A stretch of DNA of 64,000 bases from Endozoicomonas sp. OPT23 (GTDB lineage: Bacteria > Pseudomonadota > Gammaproteobacteria > Pseudomonadales > Endozoicomonadaceae): assembly GCF_009653635.1 (NCBI RefSeq), contig NZ_PPFD01000003.1, forward strand, positions 372,001-436,000, read 5' to 3'. The notes under the pieces are model-generated. The model did not search any database and had not been told where the DNA came from. It worked only from the letters and a program-made list of their open reading frames with translations. Position numbers and translations under genes: made by a program. Shown one piece after another: positions 1-8,820 of the stretch (its first letter is position 1; each line of letters starts with the position of its first letter).

Positions 1-242
1 CTGGAGCCATGTATGGTCTGTTCTTTACCAAACAGGAAAGCGTGACTCGTTTTGACCAGGTAATGGAATGCGATGCTGAATTCTATGGCAAGTTCTTCCA
101 CGCCATGCTGGATGAAAATATCTATATGGCGCCGTCCGCTTTTGAAGCAGGCTTTATTTCCGACGCCCACGGCGACAAGGAAATAGATCAAACCATTGAA
201 GCAGCTGGTCGTGCATTCCAGAAGCTGCTTTCAGCGTCCTGA
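1..242 (+). CDS. hemL: Glutamate-1-semialdehyde 2,1-aminomutase, C-terminal fragment
   Basis: This is the last ~80 residues of a gene that begins left of the window; the frame is open from base 3 and stops with TGA at 240-242. The segments MYGLFFT, FFHAMLDENIYMAPSAFEAG and ISDAHGDKEIDQTIEAA are characteristic of the C-terminus of HemL, the PLP enzyme that converts glutamate-1-semialdehyde to 5-aminolevulinate in C5-pathway haem synthesis. The PLP lysine and the rest of the fold lie outside the window, so completeness cannot be judged. Function follows from family knowledge. Confidence 0.93.
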   Translation, partial: GAMYGLFFTKQESVTRFDQVMECDAEFYGKFFHAMLDENIYMAPSAFEAGFISDAHGDKEIDQTIEAAGRAFQKLLSAS

Positions 243-355
243 CCAGACACAGACATTCGAATGCCTACGTCGTTTACCCAGCTCCGGCGGGGAAACGACA
301 ATTAGCTATTCGATGACGTGTGCCTACACACTAAAAGGTATTACCGACCCGGCCT

Positions 356-994
356 ATGAGTTCACTTGCTCTATCAGATGCGGTGCTGGCATTAGCCAGC
401 GCCTTTGCAGTCTTTCTAATGTCTCAGCAGAAGTCTTTTGCGGTTGTTCATCGAACCGCTTCCAAAGGCGCACTGTTGGGTTTTCTGCTGATGGCGGGTG
501 CTGGAGTTACAGGTACTCTTAACTTTGGTTTTTCCGAAGCATGGTTTGAGGTTTACCGGTTTCTGAATAATGCCGCCACTTTTATGGCTCCACCTTTAAT
601 CGGTACTGCCATGATTCTGGTGCTGACAGGAAACCAGTGGAGCAAGCCCGCCTGGGGTCGACTGGTCATTGCCATCTGTCTGGCCTTCGAAGTCTGCCGC
701 TGGTATGGCCTTGGTGACCTCTATCGGGATCTACAGATTGCCGGTTTCCTGGCCATTATCATGCTGCTTTTGCTGAAAGCACAGATAGAACCAGGCCCAA
801 AAGCTATGGTGATAGCGGCCTTTGTCAGCTACTTTGTTGGCGCGCTGGTGATTGGCAATGAGGGTACTCTGGCTGGCTATCTAAGGCTAAACCTGTTCCG
901 CTACCTGATTGCACTGGGCAACCTGCTGCTGGGCAGTGGTCTGTTCATGCTACTGAAAAGCCAGAATAAATATACAGAACAAACCTCTGCATAA
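356..994 (+). CDS. Polytopic membrane protein, unrecognised family
   Basis: 212 residues, strongly hydrophobic, with about six predicted membrane segments (roughly residues 5-25, 38-56, 72-92, 100-118, 124-142, 148-168 and a last one near 182-202). I do not recognise a family. Charged residues are few and confined to loops; the C-terminus (LLKSQNKYTEQTSA) is polar and probably cytoplasmic. It follows hemL by 113 bp on the same strand and could be co-transcribed. The ATG at 356 is the first start in the frame and precedes the hydrophobic N-terminus directly. A transport or sensing role is possible but unsupported. Confidence 0.6.
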   Translation: MSSLALSDAVLALASAFAVFLMSQQKSFAVVHRTASKGALLGFLLMAGAGVTGTLNFGFSEAWFEVYRFLNNAATFMAPPLIGTAMILVLTGNQWSKPAWGRLVIAICLAFEVCRWYGLGDLYRDLQIAGFLAIIMLLLLKAQIEPGPKAMVIAAFVSYFVGALVIGNEGTLAGYLRLNLFRYLIALGNLLLGSGLFMLLKSQNKYTEQTSA

Positions 995-1096
995 ACCGGC
1001 TGGCAGAAATCCTGCCTTCGGTGCCCCCTGACAGCCTGAGTCGATACCAACGGTCCCTATACTTTCGGTATCATTCAGGTTCGCAGGGACGCTGCC

Positions 1097-3133
1097 GTGT
1101 CACTTCCAACACCACCTTCTTCTCACACAAAGCCCATTACTTCTGCGCAGTCTTTACCAGCCAGATTTGCACCTGAGACAGCAAAACCTGCTTCGTTTGC
1201 AGGTCATAAAGTAACCAAACAAGAGCCAATCCCCAAGCAGATTCCTCAGCCCGAGGAGCAGAAGATCAGTAAATCTAAAAGGCTTAAGAACAAACTTATA
1301 AATGCCTTCAGCATCAAACCTGCGCCTCCCCAGTATAAATATCACGCAACCGTCAGCTCGGGAAATCAGACCACTCATATCTGGACAAACAGCCCTAACT
1401 TAAAGGTATGGACGCCTGACCCCAAAGCAAGAATGCAAACCAATGCACCAGCTCCTAATTTTCATCACTTTAATCAGGTTCCTTATCAAGGCAATCTTTC
1501 TCAAATGATGATTCCCGGGTTGGGAGTACTTAACTTTAATCAGCCCGTTTTTTATCAACAAATGTCGAGTCAACCTCCGGTTTGGCATCCACCCGCTCAA
1601 CTGACCGCTCAGTTAGCTCCTCCTATTCAATACGCCAAGCCTGCACCGGTTTATAACCATATCTATCAGGATGAAGCCGCCAGACTGAACATTGCAAAAA
1701 CACGGTTCACGGAACGCTTTCATATCAGTGAAGCAACCGTTAAAAAGCTGGAGCAAAAGTCGGATATTGAGCAGCGAAAATTCTCAGAGCTTCCCCAAGG
1801 TATAAATTCAGTTGTTGCCCAGCTTAAATCAACCCACCTGAAACAGATCAGCAGCGCCCTGAACAATCATCAAACCAACCTTGCTCACGCTCTGCCCAAC
1901 ACTCACACAAGCATTGAGGAACAGGGAAAAACCTTTGTTAATAACCTTGAAAGTGGCATGCGTGCCATTGATGTTATCCTGAAAACCGGGCAGCAATATT
2001 ATTCAAAAGAAGACATTCAAACCTTTAAGGATATACGTCGCCAACTCAGTGTTGAACGCTCTCTTGTTGTCCAGGTCATGATGCAGAGTGATGCGAATGG
2101 CCTTGGCGATAAGCTGAACTGGCAGACGGCAACAGATTTCATGCGGGTTGGTTATCAGCTGATACCAGCGACGGTTGAGCATCTTAGTACTCTGGATGAC
2201 AGCTCTCTGGAGACATCCAAACCGTTTGGTAAAGGCATGACTCACACCGTATCCAAGCTGACTTACAAACATGACGGTGCTGAAACCAAAAAACTTTTCA
2301 AGGCTGAAGATGCTGTTGATAAAAGTGGTTACGAGCGAATCACCAAAAAAGGCGCTTACCTTGATTCCAGTCGCCCACAGTTTGCCCTGCGTAATCTTGC
2401 AGCTCAAAACCTGCAGCCATTGCTGGGACTGAATATGGTTCCGAAAATGGAACTGGCAACACACAAAGGTCAGATTGGCTTGATGATGGATGAAGCCAAG
2501 GGAACGACTGCATTTCCTACAGCGAAAAGTGGCATCAGCGAAAAACTAAAGAACAATACGGGTTTCGCCAATAATGTTGTCAGCGATCTGATTAAAGCAG
2601 AATGGTTTGACTGCCTTTGTGGGCAGAAAGACAGACACCCAGGCAACTACCTGATTAATCCGGACACCGGGCATGTTTCACTGATCGATAACGACCAGTC
2701 TTTTTATCCTGGAGATACCAGCGTTGCCAAAAACAGCACAGCAGCCAGTGAAGGTAACTGGCGCTCTCCCTGGCCGGGTCTGCCGGCACTGATTGACCGT
2801 GAAACCTTTACAAGGTTACAGGCTATCAAGGAACAGGATATACGGCAGAAGCTGTCAGGATTACTTGGTAAGAGTGAAGTCGACTCTACTCTTAAACGCC
2901 TTGAAGAATTGAAACAACACGCCATTAAACTTGAGAAAGAAGGTAAGGTTATCGACGACTGGTCTAGCTGGAAAAATGATGCCAAACCTGCTCTTGGCGC
3001 CTCTGATTTCCTGAAACAACACGGTAAACAGCAATCCTACCTTAATGCTCTGGAAGGAGCTCTTAAGGCCAAGACTGTTTCGGTGCCACCAGCGCCAAAA
3101 CAGGCTCAACCCAGCTTCTCAAGCTTGAGATAG
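1097..3133 (+). CDS. Large protein with PI3/4-kinase-like catalytic motifs; candidate translocated effector
   Basis: 678 residues from a GTG start. Residues 1-200 are proline-, glutamine- and serine-rich and low in complexity, with no signal peptide. The C-terminal half looks like a protein or lipid kinase of the PI3/4-kinase superfamily: a glycine-containing loop (GKGMTHTVSK, ~378-387), a likely ATP-binding lysine in KKLFKAE (K402), a catalytic loop KDRHPGN (D512, R513, H514, N517), and a metal-binding IDND (D531) where the DFG aspartate would be. The pattern DRHxxN plus ID is seen in PI 3-/4-kinases and related bacterial effectors. A disordered N-terminus without a Sec signal would suit type III or IV secretion; that is inference. 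A small gene starts 10 bp downstream. Confidence 0.68.
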   Translation: MSLPTPPSSHTKPITSAQSLPARFAPETAKPASFAGHKVTKQEPIPKQIPQPEEQKISKSKRLKNKLINAFSIKPAPPQYKYHATVSSGNQTTHIWTNSPNLKVWTPDPKARMQTNAPAPNFHHFNQVPYQGNLSQMMIPGLGVLNFNQPVFYQQMSSQPPVWHPPAQLTAQLAPPIQYAKPAPVYNHIYQDEAARLNIAKTRFTERFHISEATVKKLEQKSDIEQRKFSELPQGINSVVAQLKSTHLKQISSALNNHQTNLAHALPNTHTSIEEQGKTFVNNLESGMRAIDVILKTGQQYYSKEDIQTFKDIRRQLSVERSLVVQVMMQSDANGLGDKLNWQTATDFMRVGYQLIPATVEHLSTLDDSSLETSKPFGKGMTHTVSKLTYKHDGAETKKLFKAEDAVDKSGYERITKKGAYLDSSRPQFALRNLAAQNLQPLLGLNMVPKMELATHKGQIGLMMDEAKGTTAFPTAKSGISEKLKNNTGFANNVVSDLIKAEWFDCLCGQKDRHPGNYLINPDTGHVSLIDNDQSFYPGDTSVAKNSTAASEGNWRSPWPGLPALIDRETFTRLQAIKEQDIRQKLSGLLGKSEVDSTLKRLEELKQHAIKLEKEGKVIDDWSSWKNDAKPALGASDFLKQHGKQQSYLNALEGALKAKTVSVPPAPKQAQPSFSSLR

Positions 3134-3143
3134 GAAAAATACC

Positions 3144-3707
3144 ATGCATACCAGTACCTCTCTGTCACCTATAACAGACATCAACCAGCTCATGCACGGT
3201 GCCGGGTTACCAGTGCCGCCATTACCGAAAGACCTGACTGAGCTTATGTTTCGCCCTGAAAATTGTGACTACTACACGTCGAGAGTCAGTGCTCCCGGCC
3301 CCTGGAGTTTGAATTGGTTTCTGGAAGAACTGGAGAACGGTAATCCGGATAATTATCTGATTACCGGCATAGACGGGCATGGTTTTCTATCAACCGCCGC
3401 TCATTATTATATGGTCGATCCTGATATTGCCTTCTTCCATCAGACAGCTCTTCCTAGTCAGGTTCAGCCTGAACTGGAGCAAACCCTTGAAGATCAATAC
3501 AGTTTACTGGCAGTAATGACCGTAGCGGTCAGACAGGCAAAGGAACAGGGTGTGATACCGAATGAGAGCCGTTTAATTATTGCTTCTCCGGCTTCAAGAC
3601 CTGCAGTCTGGGGTGTGCAACCTAAACCCGGGCAACCTGTGATCTGGCACGATGCCGAGGATGCCCTGATTGAGTCATGCAACTGGCTGAAGGCCAGAAT
3701 GCACTGA
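3144..3707 (+). CDS. Small acidic protein downstream of the kinase-like gene
   Basis: 187 residues, unrecognised. It starts 10 bp after the stop of the kinase-like gene, with an AGGAAAAAT stretch as a plausible ribosome binding site, so the two are probably one transcription unit. The protein is cytoplasmic in character (no signal peptide or membrane segment) and moderately acidic, with many Asp/Glu residues around LEELENGNPDNY and PELEQTLEDQY. Size, acidity and position would fit a secretion chaperone or a regulatory partner for the upstream protein, but no chaperone motif is visible and this is only inference. The 3' end is 11 bp from the convergent DUF1820 gene. Confidence 0.62.
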   Translation: MHTSTSLSPITDINQLMHGAGLPVPPLPKDLTELMFRPENCDYYTSRVSAPGPWSLNWFLEELENGNPDNYLITGIDGHGFLSTAAHYYMVDPDIAFFHQTALPSQVQPELEQTLEDQYSLLAVMTVAVRQAKEQGVIPNESRLIIASPASRPAVWGVQPKPGQPVIWHDAEDALIESCNWLKARMH

Positions 3708-3718
3708 TTCAGGAGGAA

Positions 3719-4036
3719 TCAGGAAGACAGAGGCGGCATTGGAAAAGCTTTGATGTTACTGCCCTTTACTTCGCTGACCTTGGCAGTTCCTTCCTTCTCT
3801 ACTTCATCAATACGAATAATAGACGTCAGAGGAATATAGCTGCGCTTTACACCTTCAAAAGTGCTCTTCAGCTTTTCTTCACTGGGATCAACCAGCAACT
3901 GGCTTCGTTCGCCAAAAGCAAACTCTTCTACTTCAATAAAACCCCAGAGTTCACTCTGGAAAATCTGGCGGGCATAGACTTCAAATACTTCACCTTCATT
4001 TTGAAAAATAACTCGAAAGACCTGCGTTTTTGACAT
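3719..4036 (-). CDS. DUF1820 family protein
   Basis: About 105 residues. The sequence MSKTQVFRVIFQNEGEVFEV, then ARQIFQSELWGFIEVEE, FGERSQLLVDPSEEKLK and RSYIPLTSIIRIDEVEKEG match a short, highly conserved gammaproteobacterial family of unknown function (DUF1820). I chose the start at 4036 because family members begin with MSK; an in-frame ATG three codons upstream (4045) is possible, and neither has an ideal ribosome binding site. It is convergent with the upstream small gene and probably monocistronic. The family is soluble and cytoplasmic. Confidence 0.85.
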   Translation of the reverse strand: MSKTQVFRVIFQNEGEVFEVYARQIFQSELWGFIEVEEFAFGERSQLLVDPSEEKLKSTFEGVKRSYIPLTSIIRIDEVEKEGTAKVSEVKGSNIKAFPMPPLSS

Positions 4037-4270
4037 CGACTCCATACACCTGCTGTTGACAGCCAGAACACCAGAATGAGGCTGCGGCTATTATTGCACT
4101 TTAATTATCCTGCAAATTCAGGACAGAAGAAAAAATAGCGGCACAGCTTACCATAACCCGTCAGATTAGTGGCTCAGTATCCATACAACAGAGGGTTCGT
4201 TATCTTTGACAGAGCGCCAACCCGAATCTATTTATTCACACTCCCGCAGTTACCTAATGTCGGTAGTCCC

Positions 4271-5569
4271 ATGCGATACAATGCCATGCGATACAGCTTT
4301 ACCCTGTTACTGTCTCTTTGTTTTTCTTTACTTCCTGTTCAACAGGCTGCCTCAACCGAGGCTAGTGAAGAAAAACCATCCTGTGATGCTTTTTTTCAGC
4401 AATACGACACCCCAGCTAAGCGCTTACAGGCTTATGTTAATGAACGAAAAGCGTTTATTCAGTACCTTCAACTTGGCCAATATCAGGAAGGATTTCAGGA
4501 TCTGTTATCAAACACTTCTAACTTACAAGATGATGCACTGCCGTTGAATAATCTTGTTGATTTAGTACATAAGCATTACGAGGATGTCCCATACAAAACC
4601 CTTGGTGTACTGGAAGGTAAAATCGACCACCTCGAAGAAGCCGCTGACTGCTTCGATACAGGAAAAAGGTCAGACCAGAAGGTTATGCGCTTTATTCGTC
4701 ACTCTAAAGCTAAAACAGAGGACCCCTATATTGGCTTTCCTCTTCGAAAAACGAAGGGCTCTGGCTCATCTGGCCAGGTACTGGTCACTTCTGCCAGTCG
4801 GTGTCATGAATCTGAAAGCTGTGAGTTCAGCGTACTGGACAGGTCAGACCTTGATAAAGACTTTATTCTGCTTACTCACCATACCCAGCAAACACTTTCT
4901 GACGACGAGCCTGAAGCAGAACCAGAAGACAGCTGCACCGAAACCACCACTGGCTGTGTAAAACTACCATCCAGAATTTTCGTTGATCGAGTCGACTTGA
5001 AAGAAACTCTGGAATGGTTTGGACAGCCTGATATTGTGCTGATTGCTCAGTACTTCCTTGGAGATGAAGAAGTTGCGAAACCCGTTCTAATCACACTGCC
5101 GTGGGTTATCAAAAAGGGGCTTAATTTTGGTCATACACAGATTATAAAATGGCCTAATGCCGACCGGGTAACTCTGACACTTATCGAGAAAAACTGGAAC
5201 CTGTCCACACGAAGCATATACAACACAGCTTTGAAAATATTCAGTGTCATCAAGATAGCCTATGGCGCATATCAGTATGACCCTTCAGTCGTTCATTCTG
5301 CCATAAAGGAATTAATAGACTCCCCATCGAAGGAAGATCCAGATGAAGAAGATATATTTGACACACTTGATCAATTGACTGATGACCAGGTAATGGCGGC
5401 AACTACTTTCCATAGGGTCGTTAATGGCGCTGCCAATACTACTAAGGAAGTTGTTCTCAAAAATACAGAGGGAAACATCAAAGCAAAATTACAACTTGTG
5501 TACGAAAGTGCAGATATCGGCACACCGAATACAACCACTGGAACAGAGCCAAACCGTGACGAACTCTGA
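4271..5569 (+). CDS. Exported protein of unknown function
   Basis: About 432 residues from the ATG at 4271 (or 4286, both in a short direct repeat atgcgatac). The start is chosen because it gives a clean Sec signal peptide: basic MRYNAMRYS, hydrophobic FTLLLSLCFSLLPV, cleavage near QQAAS-TEA. An alternative frame start at 4169 would put 34 odd residues before it. The mature protein has cysteine pairs (SRCHESESCEF; DSCTETTTGC), acidic patches (EPEAEPED) and no recognised domain. It stands alone between DUF1820 and miaB. Probably periplasmic or secreted; function unknown. Confidence 0.65.
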   Translation: MRYNAMRYSFTLLLSLCFSLLPVQQAASTEASEEKPSCDAFFQQYDTPAKRLQAYVNERKAFIQYLQLGQYQEGFQDLLSNTSNLQDDALPLNNLVDLVHKHYEDVPYKTLGVLEGKIDHLEEAADCFDTGKRSDQKVMRFIRHSKAKTEDPYIGFPLRKTKGSGSSGQVLVTSASRCHESESCEFSVLDRSDLDKDFILLTHHTQQTLSDDEPEAEPEDSCTETTTGCVKLPSRIFVDRVDLKETLEWFGQPDIVLIAQYFLGDEEVAKPVLITLPWVIKKGLNFGHTQIIKWPNADRVTLTLIEKNWNLSTRSIYNTALKIFSVIKIAYGAYQYDPSVVHSAIKELIDSPSKEDPDEEDIFDTLDQLTDDQVMAATTFHRVVNGAANTTKEVVLKNTEGNIKAKLQLVYESADIGTPNTTTGTEPNRDEL

Positions 5570-5643
5570 CTATTCTGACAAGAGGTAGTTACAGCAGTCA
5601 TTATCAGAAAATTTGCTCACTACCTTCCAGAAATTACAGCCGG

Positions 5644-5649
5644 TATAAT
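5644..5649 (+). promoter_or_regulatory. Perfect -10 element (TATAAT) upstream of miaB
   Basis: A consensus TATAAT lies 165 bp before the proposed miaB start. No good -35 hexamer sits 16-18 bp upstream, so strength is uncertain. Transcription from about 5655 would begin inside or just before the hairpin at 5648-5677, giving a structured leader of ~160 nt. Confidence 0.45.
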
Positions 5650-5677
5650 GGCGGGTTTGAAATTGAACACCCGCCAT
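5648..5677 (+). repeat. Inverted repeat / stem-loop in miaB leader
   Basis: ATGGCGGGT and ACCCGCCAT form a perfect 9-bp stem with a 12-nt loop. It overlaps the predicted -10 element and transcription start of miaB. It could be a 5'-leader hairpin, an operator, or the terminator stem of the upstream gene; no U-run follows it. Confidence 0.55.
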
Positions 5678-5813
5678 ATCAGCACCATAGGGATTTGCTA
5701 TCTTTGGCGTGTAGTTGAGAGTACTGGCGAACCAGTGCTTTCAGCCGTGTAAAAACATCAGCCAAGCGCAAGGGCCCTATACTTATGCTCTTGCCAAAGA
5801 CAGGAATCCGGTT

Positions 5814-7175
5814 TTGTCGTCTGAACTGACCAAAAAACTATACATCAAGACTCACGGTTGCCAGATGAACGAGTATGACTCGGCCCGTATGGCCGACCTG
5901 CTCGGAGAGACACACACTCTGGAGCTTACCGATAATCCGGAAGAGGCCGACGTTGTACTGGTTAACACCTGCTCGGTACGAGAAAAAGCTCAGGAAAAGC
6001 TGTTCCACCAGCTGGGCCGCTGGAAGAAACTCAAAGATAATAATCCTGACCTGATCATCGGTGTTGGCGGTTGCGTTGCTTCTCAGGAAGGCGAAGACAT
6101 CCGTAAGCGTGCACCACAGGTAGACGTAGTGTTTGGCCCACAAACCCTGCACCGCCTGCCGGAAATGATCGATGCGACCAAAAGCAACCATATTCCGGTA
6201 ATTGACGTTACCTTCCCGGAAATTGAGAAATTCGACCGTCTGCCTGAACCAAGCGTTGATGGTCCAAGTGCATTTGTTTCCATTATGGAAGGCTGCAGCA
6301 AGTACTGCACTTATTGCATCGTACCTTTCACCCGTGGCCCTGAAGTCAGCCGCCCGATGGATGACATTATTGCCGAGTGTTACGGTCTGGCCGAAAAAGG
6401 TGTTCGCGAGATCAACCTGCTGGGGCAAAACGTAAACGCTTATCGCGGTGAAAAAGACGATGGTTCTATCTGTGATCTGGCAGAAATGATTACTATCGTT
6501 TCCGCTATCGACGGTATTGATCGTATTCGTTTCACTACCTCACACCCTCTGGAATTCTCCGAGAGCCTGATCAACGTTTACGCCGATGTGCCAGAACTGG
6601 TGAGCCATCTGCACCTTCCCGTTCAGAGTGGCTCTAACCGTATTCTGGCAGAGATGCAGCGTGAACATAAAACCGACATTTATGTTGATAAGATCAACAA
6701 ACTCCGTGCGATTCGTCCAGGTATGAGTGTCTCCTCCGATTTTATCGTTGGCTTCCCCGGTGAAACCGATGAAGACTTCCAGGACACCATGAACCTGATT
6801 GCTGAAATCGGCTTCGATGCCTCCTTCAGCTTTATCTACAGTAAACGTCCAGGTACACCTGCTTCCGATATGCCGGATGATGTGACGGAAGAAACCAAGA
6901 AACAGCGCCTGAAGATTCTGCAGGATCGTATTAACCAGCAGACCATGCAGATCAGCCGTCGCCTGGTAGGTTCAAAGCAGAAGATTCTGGTAACTGGTTA
7001 TTCCAAGAAAGATCCAGGTGAGTTGACTGGTCGTACCGAGTGTAACCGTGTGGTTAACTTCAAGTGCGCTGAGCCACGCCTGATTGGCCGCTTTGCAGAA
7101 GTTGAGATTGCCGATGCTCTGCCACACAGCTTGCGAGGAGTTCTGCTGAATTCTGAGCTGGGCGCCGTCGCTTAA
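5814..7175 (+). CDS. miaB: tRNA-2-methylthio-N6-dimethylallyladenosine synthase MiaB
   Basis: Radical-SAM methylthiotransferase that adds the 2-methylthio group to i6A37 in tRNAs reading UNN codons. The N-terminal UPF0004 domain has three cluster cysteines (C16 in [12 protein letters not shown]53 in [11 protein letters not shown]87 in GVGGCVAS); the radical-SAM domain has CSKYCTYC (C161, C165, C168); a TRAM domain closes the protein. I prefer the TTG at 5814, which has AGGA about 8 nt upstream and gives [15 protein letters not shown], the family N-terminus, at 453 residues. A TTG at 5715 would add 33 atypical residues. In many gammaproteobacteria phoH-ybeY-corC-lnt follow directly; here they start 8.7 kb further on. 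Confidence 0.96.
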   Translation: MSSELTKKLYIKTHGCQMNEYDSARMADLLGETHTLELTDNPEEADVVLVNTCSVREKAQEKLFHQLGRWKKLKDNNPDLIIGVGGCVASQEGEDIRKRAPQVDVVFGPQTLHRLPEMIDATKSNHIPVIDVTFPEIEKFDRLPEPSVDGPSAFVSIMEGCSKYCTYCIVPFTRGPEVSRPMDDIIAECYGLAEKGVREINLLGQNVNAYRGEKDDGSICDLAEMITIVSAIDGIDRIRFTTSHPLEFSESLINVYADVPELVSHLHLPVQSGSNRILAEMQREHKTDIYVDKINKLRAIRPGMSVSSDFIVGFPGETDEDFQDTMNLIAEIGFDASFSFIYSKRPGTPASDMPDDVTEETKKQRLKILQDRINQQTMQISRRLVGSKQKILVTGYSKKDPGELTGRTECNRVVNFKCAEPRLIGRFAEVEIADALPHSLRGVLLNSELGAVA

Positions 7176-7201
7176 TCGATAGACGTTAAGTCCATAAACA
7201 C

Positions 7202-7238
7202 AAAAAGGCGAGTCAGTTATAGCTGACTCGCCTTTTTT
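7202..7238 (+). terminator. Rho-independent terminator after miaB
   Basis: A perfect 10-bp GC-rich stem (GGCGAGTCAG / CTGACTCGCC) with a 6-nt loop is followed by six T and preceded by five A, so it can work in both directions and serve both miaB and the convergent sstT gene. Confidence 0.92.
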
Positions 7239-7318
7239 ATTGTGATTCGTTTACCACCAACAATGGTGATAATCGAATCCAGCGCTCAAGACTGTTCATT
7301 ACTTAAAACTCGAAGGTT

Positions 7319-8560
7319 TTAAGCCGCATCTACAGCTGCAACAATCTCTTCCTGCTCATGGCTGGACAGACAGGCTGCCGCAGTAAACAGAACATCTGTA
7401 GAACTGTTCAATGCGGTCTCAGCAGAGTCCTGGACTACACCGATGATAAAACCAACAGCCACAACCTGAATGGCAACTTCGTTCGGAATACCAAACAGGC
7501 CGCAGGCCAGAGGAATCAGCAGCAGGGAACCACCAGCGACACCGGAAGCACCACAGGCAGAGACTGCAGCCACCACACTCAGCAGCAAAGCAGTTGGTAC
7601 ATCAACATCAATGCCCATAGTGTAAGCAGCAGCCATGGTCAGCACAGTGATGGTGATTGCAGCGCCCGCCATATTGATGGTTGCGCCAAGTGGAATGGAT
7701 ACAGAATAAGTGTCTTCATCCAGACCCAGTCGTTTACACAGCCCCATGTTCACAGGAATATTCGCTGCAGAACTGCGGGTAAAGAAGGCCGTTACAGCAC
7801 TTTCACGCAGACATTTGAACACCAGAGGATAAGGATTACTGCGAATCTGTGTCCAGACAATCATCGGGTTCACAACCAGTGCCATAAACAGCATCGCGCC
7901 GAGTAGAACCGACAGCAACTCACCGTAAGCCAACAGTGCACTCAGGCCAGTAGTAGCAATGGTATTAGCCACCAGACCAAAGATACCAATTGGCGCAAAA
8001 CGGATAACCATTCGAACAATGCTGGACACACCGTGAGCCAGATCGCTCACCATAATACGGGTGCTATCAGAAGCGGTTCTCAGAGCCATACCCAAGGCAA
8101 TAGCCCAGGCAAGAATACCAATAAAATTAGCTTCCATCAGAGCAGTTACAGGGTTTGCTACCAGATTGAACAACAGGTTATTCAAAACCTCTGTAATCCC
8201 TTGTGGAGCAACGTTGCTGATAGTTGCCTGAGTCAACGTCAGCTGGGTTGGGAACATAAAGCTCAGTGCTACAGCAACAACAGACGCTGACAGAGTACCC
8301 AGCAGGTAAAGCTTGAGAACCGGCTTCATACGACTTTCATCGTTGGACTTCTGACTGGCAATGGCAGATGCCACCAAAACAAACACCAGAATCGGAGCAA
8401 CTGCTTTAAGGGCTTTAACAAACAGGCTACCCAACAAACCGAGAGAGATAGCCAGCTCAGGAGCTACCAGCGCCAGAGAGATACCGGCAACAATACCCAC
8501 CATAATCTGGAATACCAGATTACCCCATAGAAACTGTTTACTGGTTAGTCGTTTTGACAT
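7319..8560 (-). CDS. sstT: Sodium:serine/threonine symporter SstT
   Basis: 413 residues from the ATG at 8560, matching the usual length (E. coli SstT is 414). A dicarboxylate/amino-acid:cation symporter of the glutamate-transporter fold in the inner membrane. Diagnostic stretches are [67 protein letters not shown] and [19 protein letters not shown], the substrate and sodium-binding hairpins. An ATG 11 codons upstream (8593) is possible but adds a tail not seen in relatives. It is monocistronic and faces the bidirectional terminator shared with miaB. Confidence 0.95.
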   Translation of the reverse strand: MSKRLTSKQFLWGNLVFQIMVGIVAGISLALVAPELAISLGLLGSLFVKALKAVAPILVFVLVASAIASQKSNDESRMKPVLKLYLLGTLSASVVAVALSFMFPTQLTLTQATISNVAPQGITEVLNNLLFNLVANPVTALMEANFIGILAWAIALGMALRTASDSTRIMVSDLAHGVSSIVRMVIRFAPIGIFGLVANTIATTGLSALLAYGELLSVLLGAMLFMALVVNPMIVWTQIRSNPYPLVFKCLRESAVTAFFTRSSAANIPVNMGLCKRLGLDEDTYSVSIPLGATINMAGAAITITVLTMAAAYTMGIDVDVPTALLLSVVAAVSACGASGVAGGSLLLIPLACGLFGIPNEVAIQVVAVGFIIGVVQDSAETALNSSTDVLFTAAACLSSHEQEEIVAAVDAA

Positions 8561-8820
8561 GTAAGAGATACCTGTAGTTATATTTTTTTTCATGCCCGAA
8601 GTTACCTTCGAAAATGAGGTGAGCCTGACCAGAAGGTCAGGCTGATTAGTGGCGCTGAAATCTACAGGGATTTTTTCAGGAAAGAACTGATTTGTGTCTA
8701 GTTTTTACCCACAAATTTATTAGTACATACCGAAAAACCATCTACAACTGCTTCGGACACTCGATTAAAGAGAAGTAAGTAACGAACCAGTAACCGCACA
8801 AGACACCTAACCAACGACTC

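Noticed and set aside
1097-3133. HipA-type toxin kinase
   Set aside because: The catalytic loop DRHPGN and the long low-complexity N-terminus fit PI3/4-kinase-like proteins better, and no HipB-type HTH partner is adjacent.
3677-4033. 118-codon forward ORF opposite DUF1820 gene
   Set aside because: Phe- and Ser-rich shadow of a conserved gene.
5838-6428. 196-codon reverse ORF inside miaB
   Set aside because: Antisense shadow of a strongly conserved gene.
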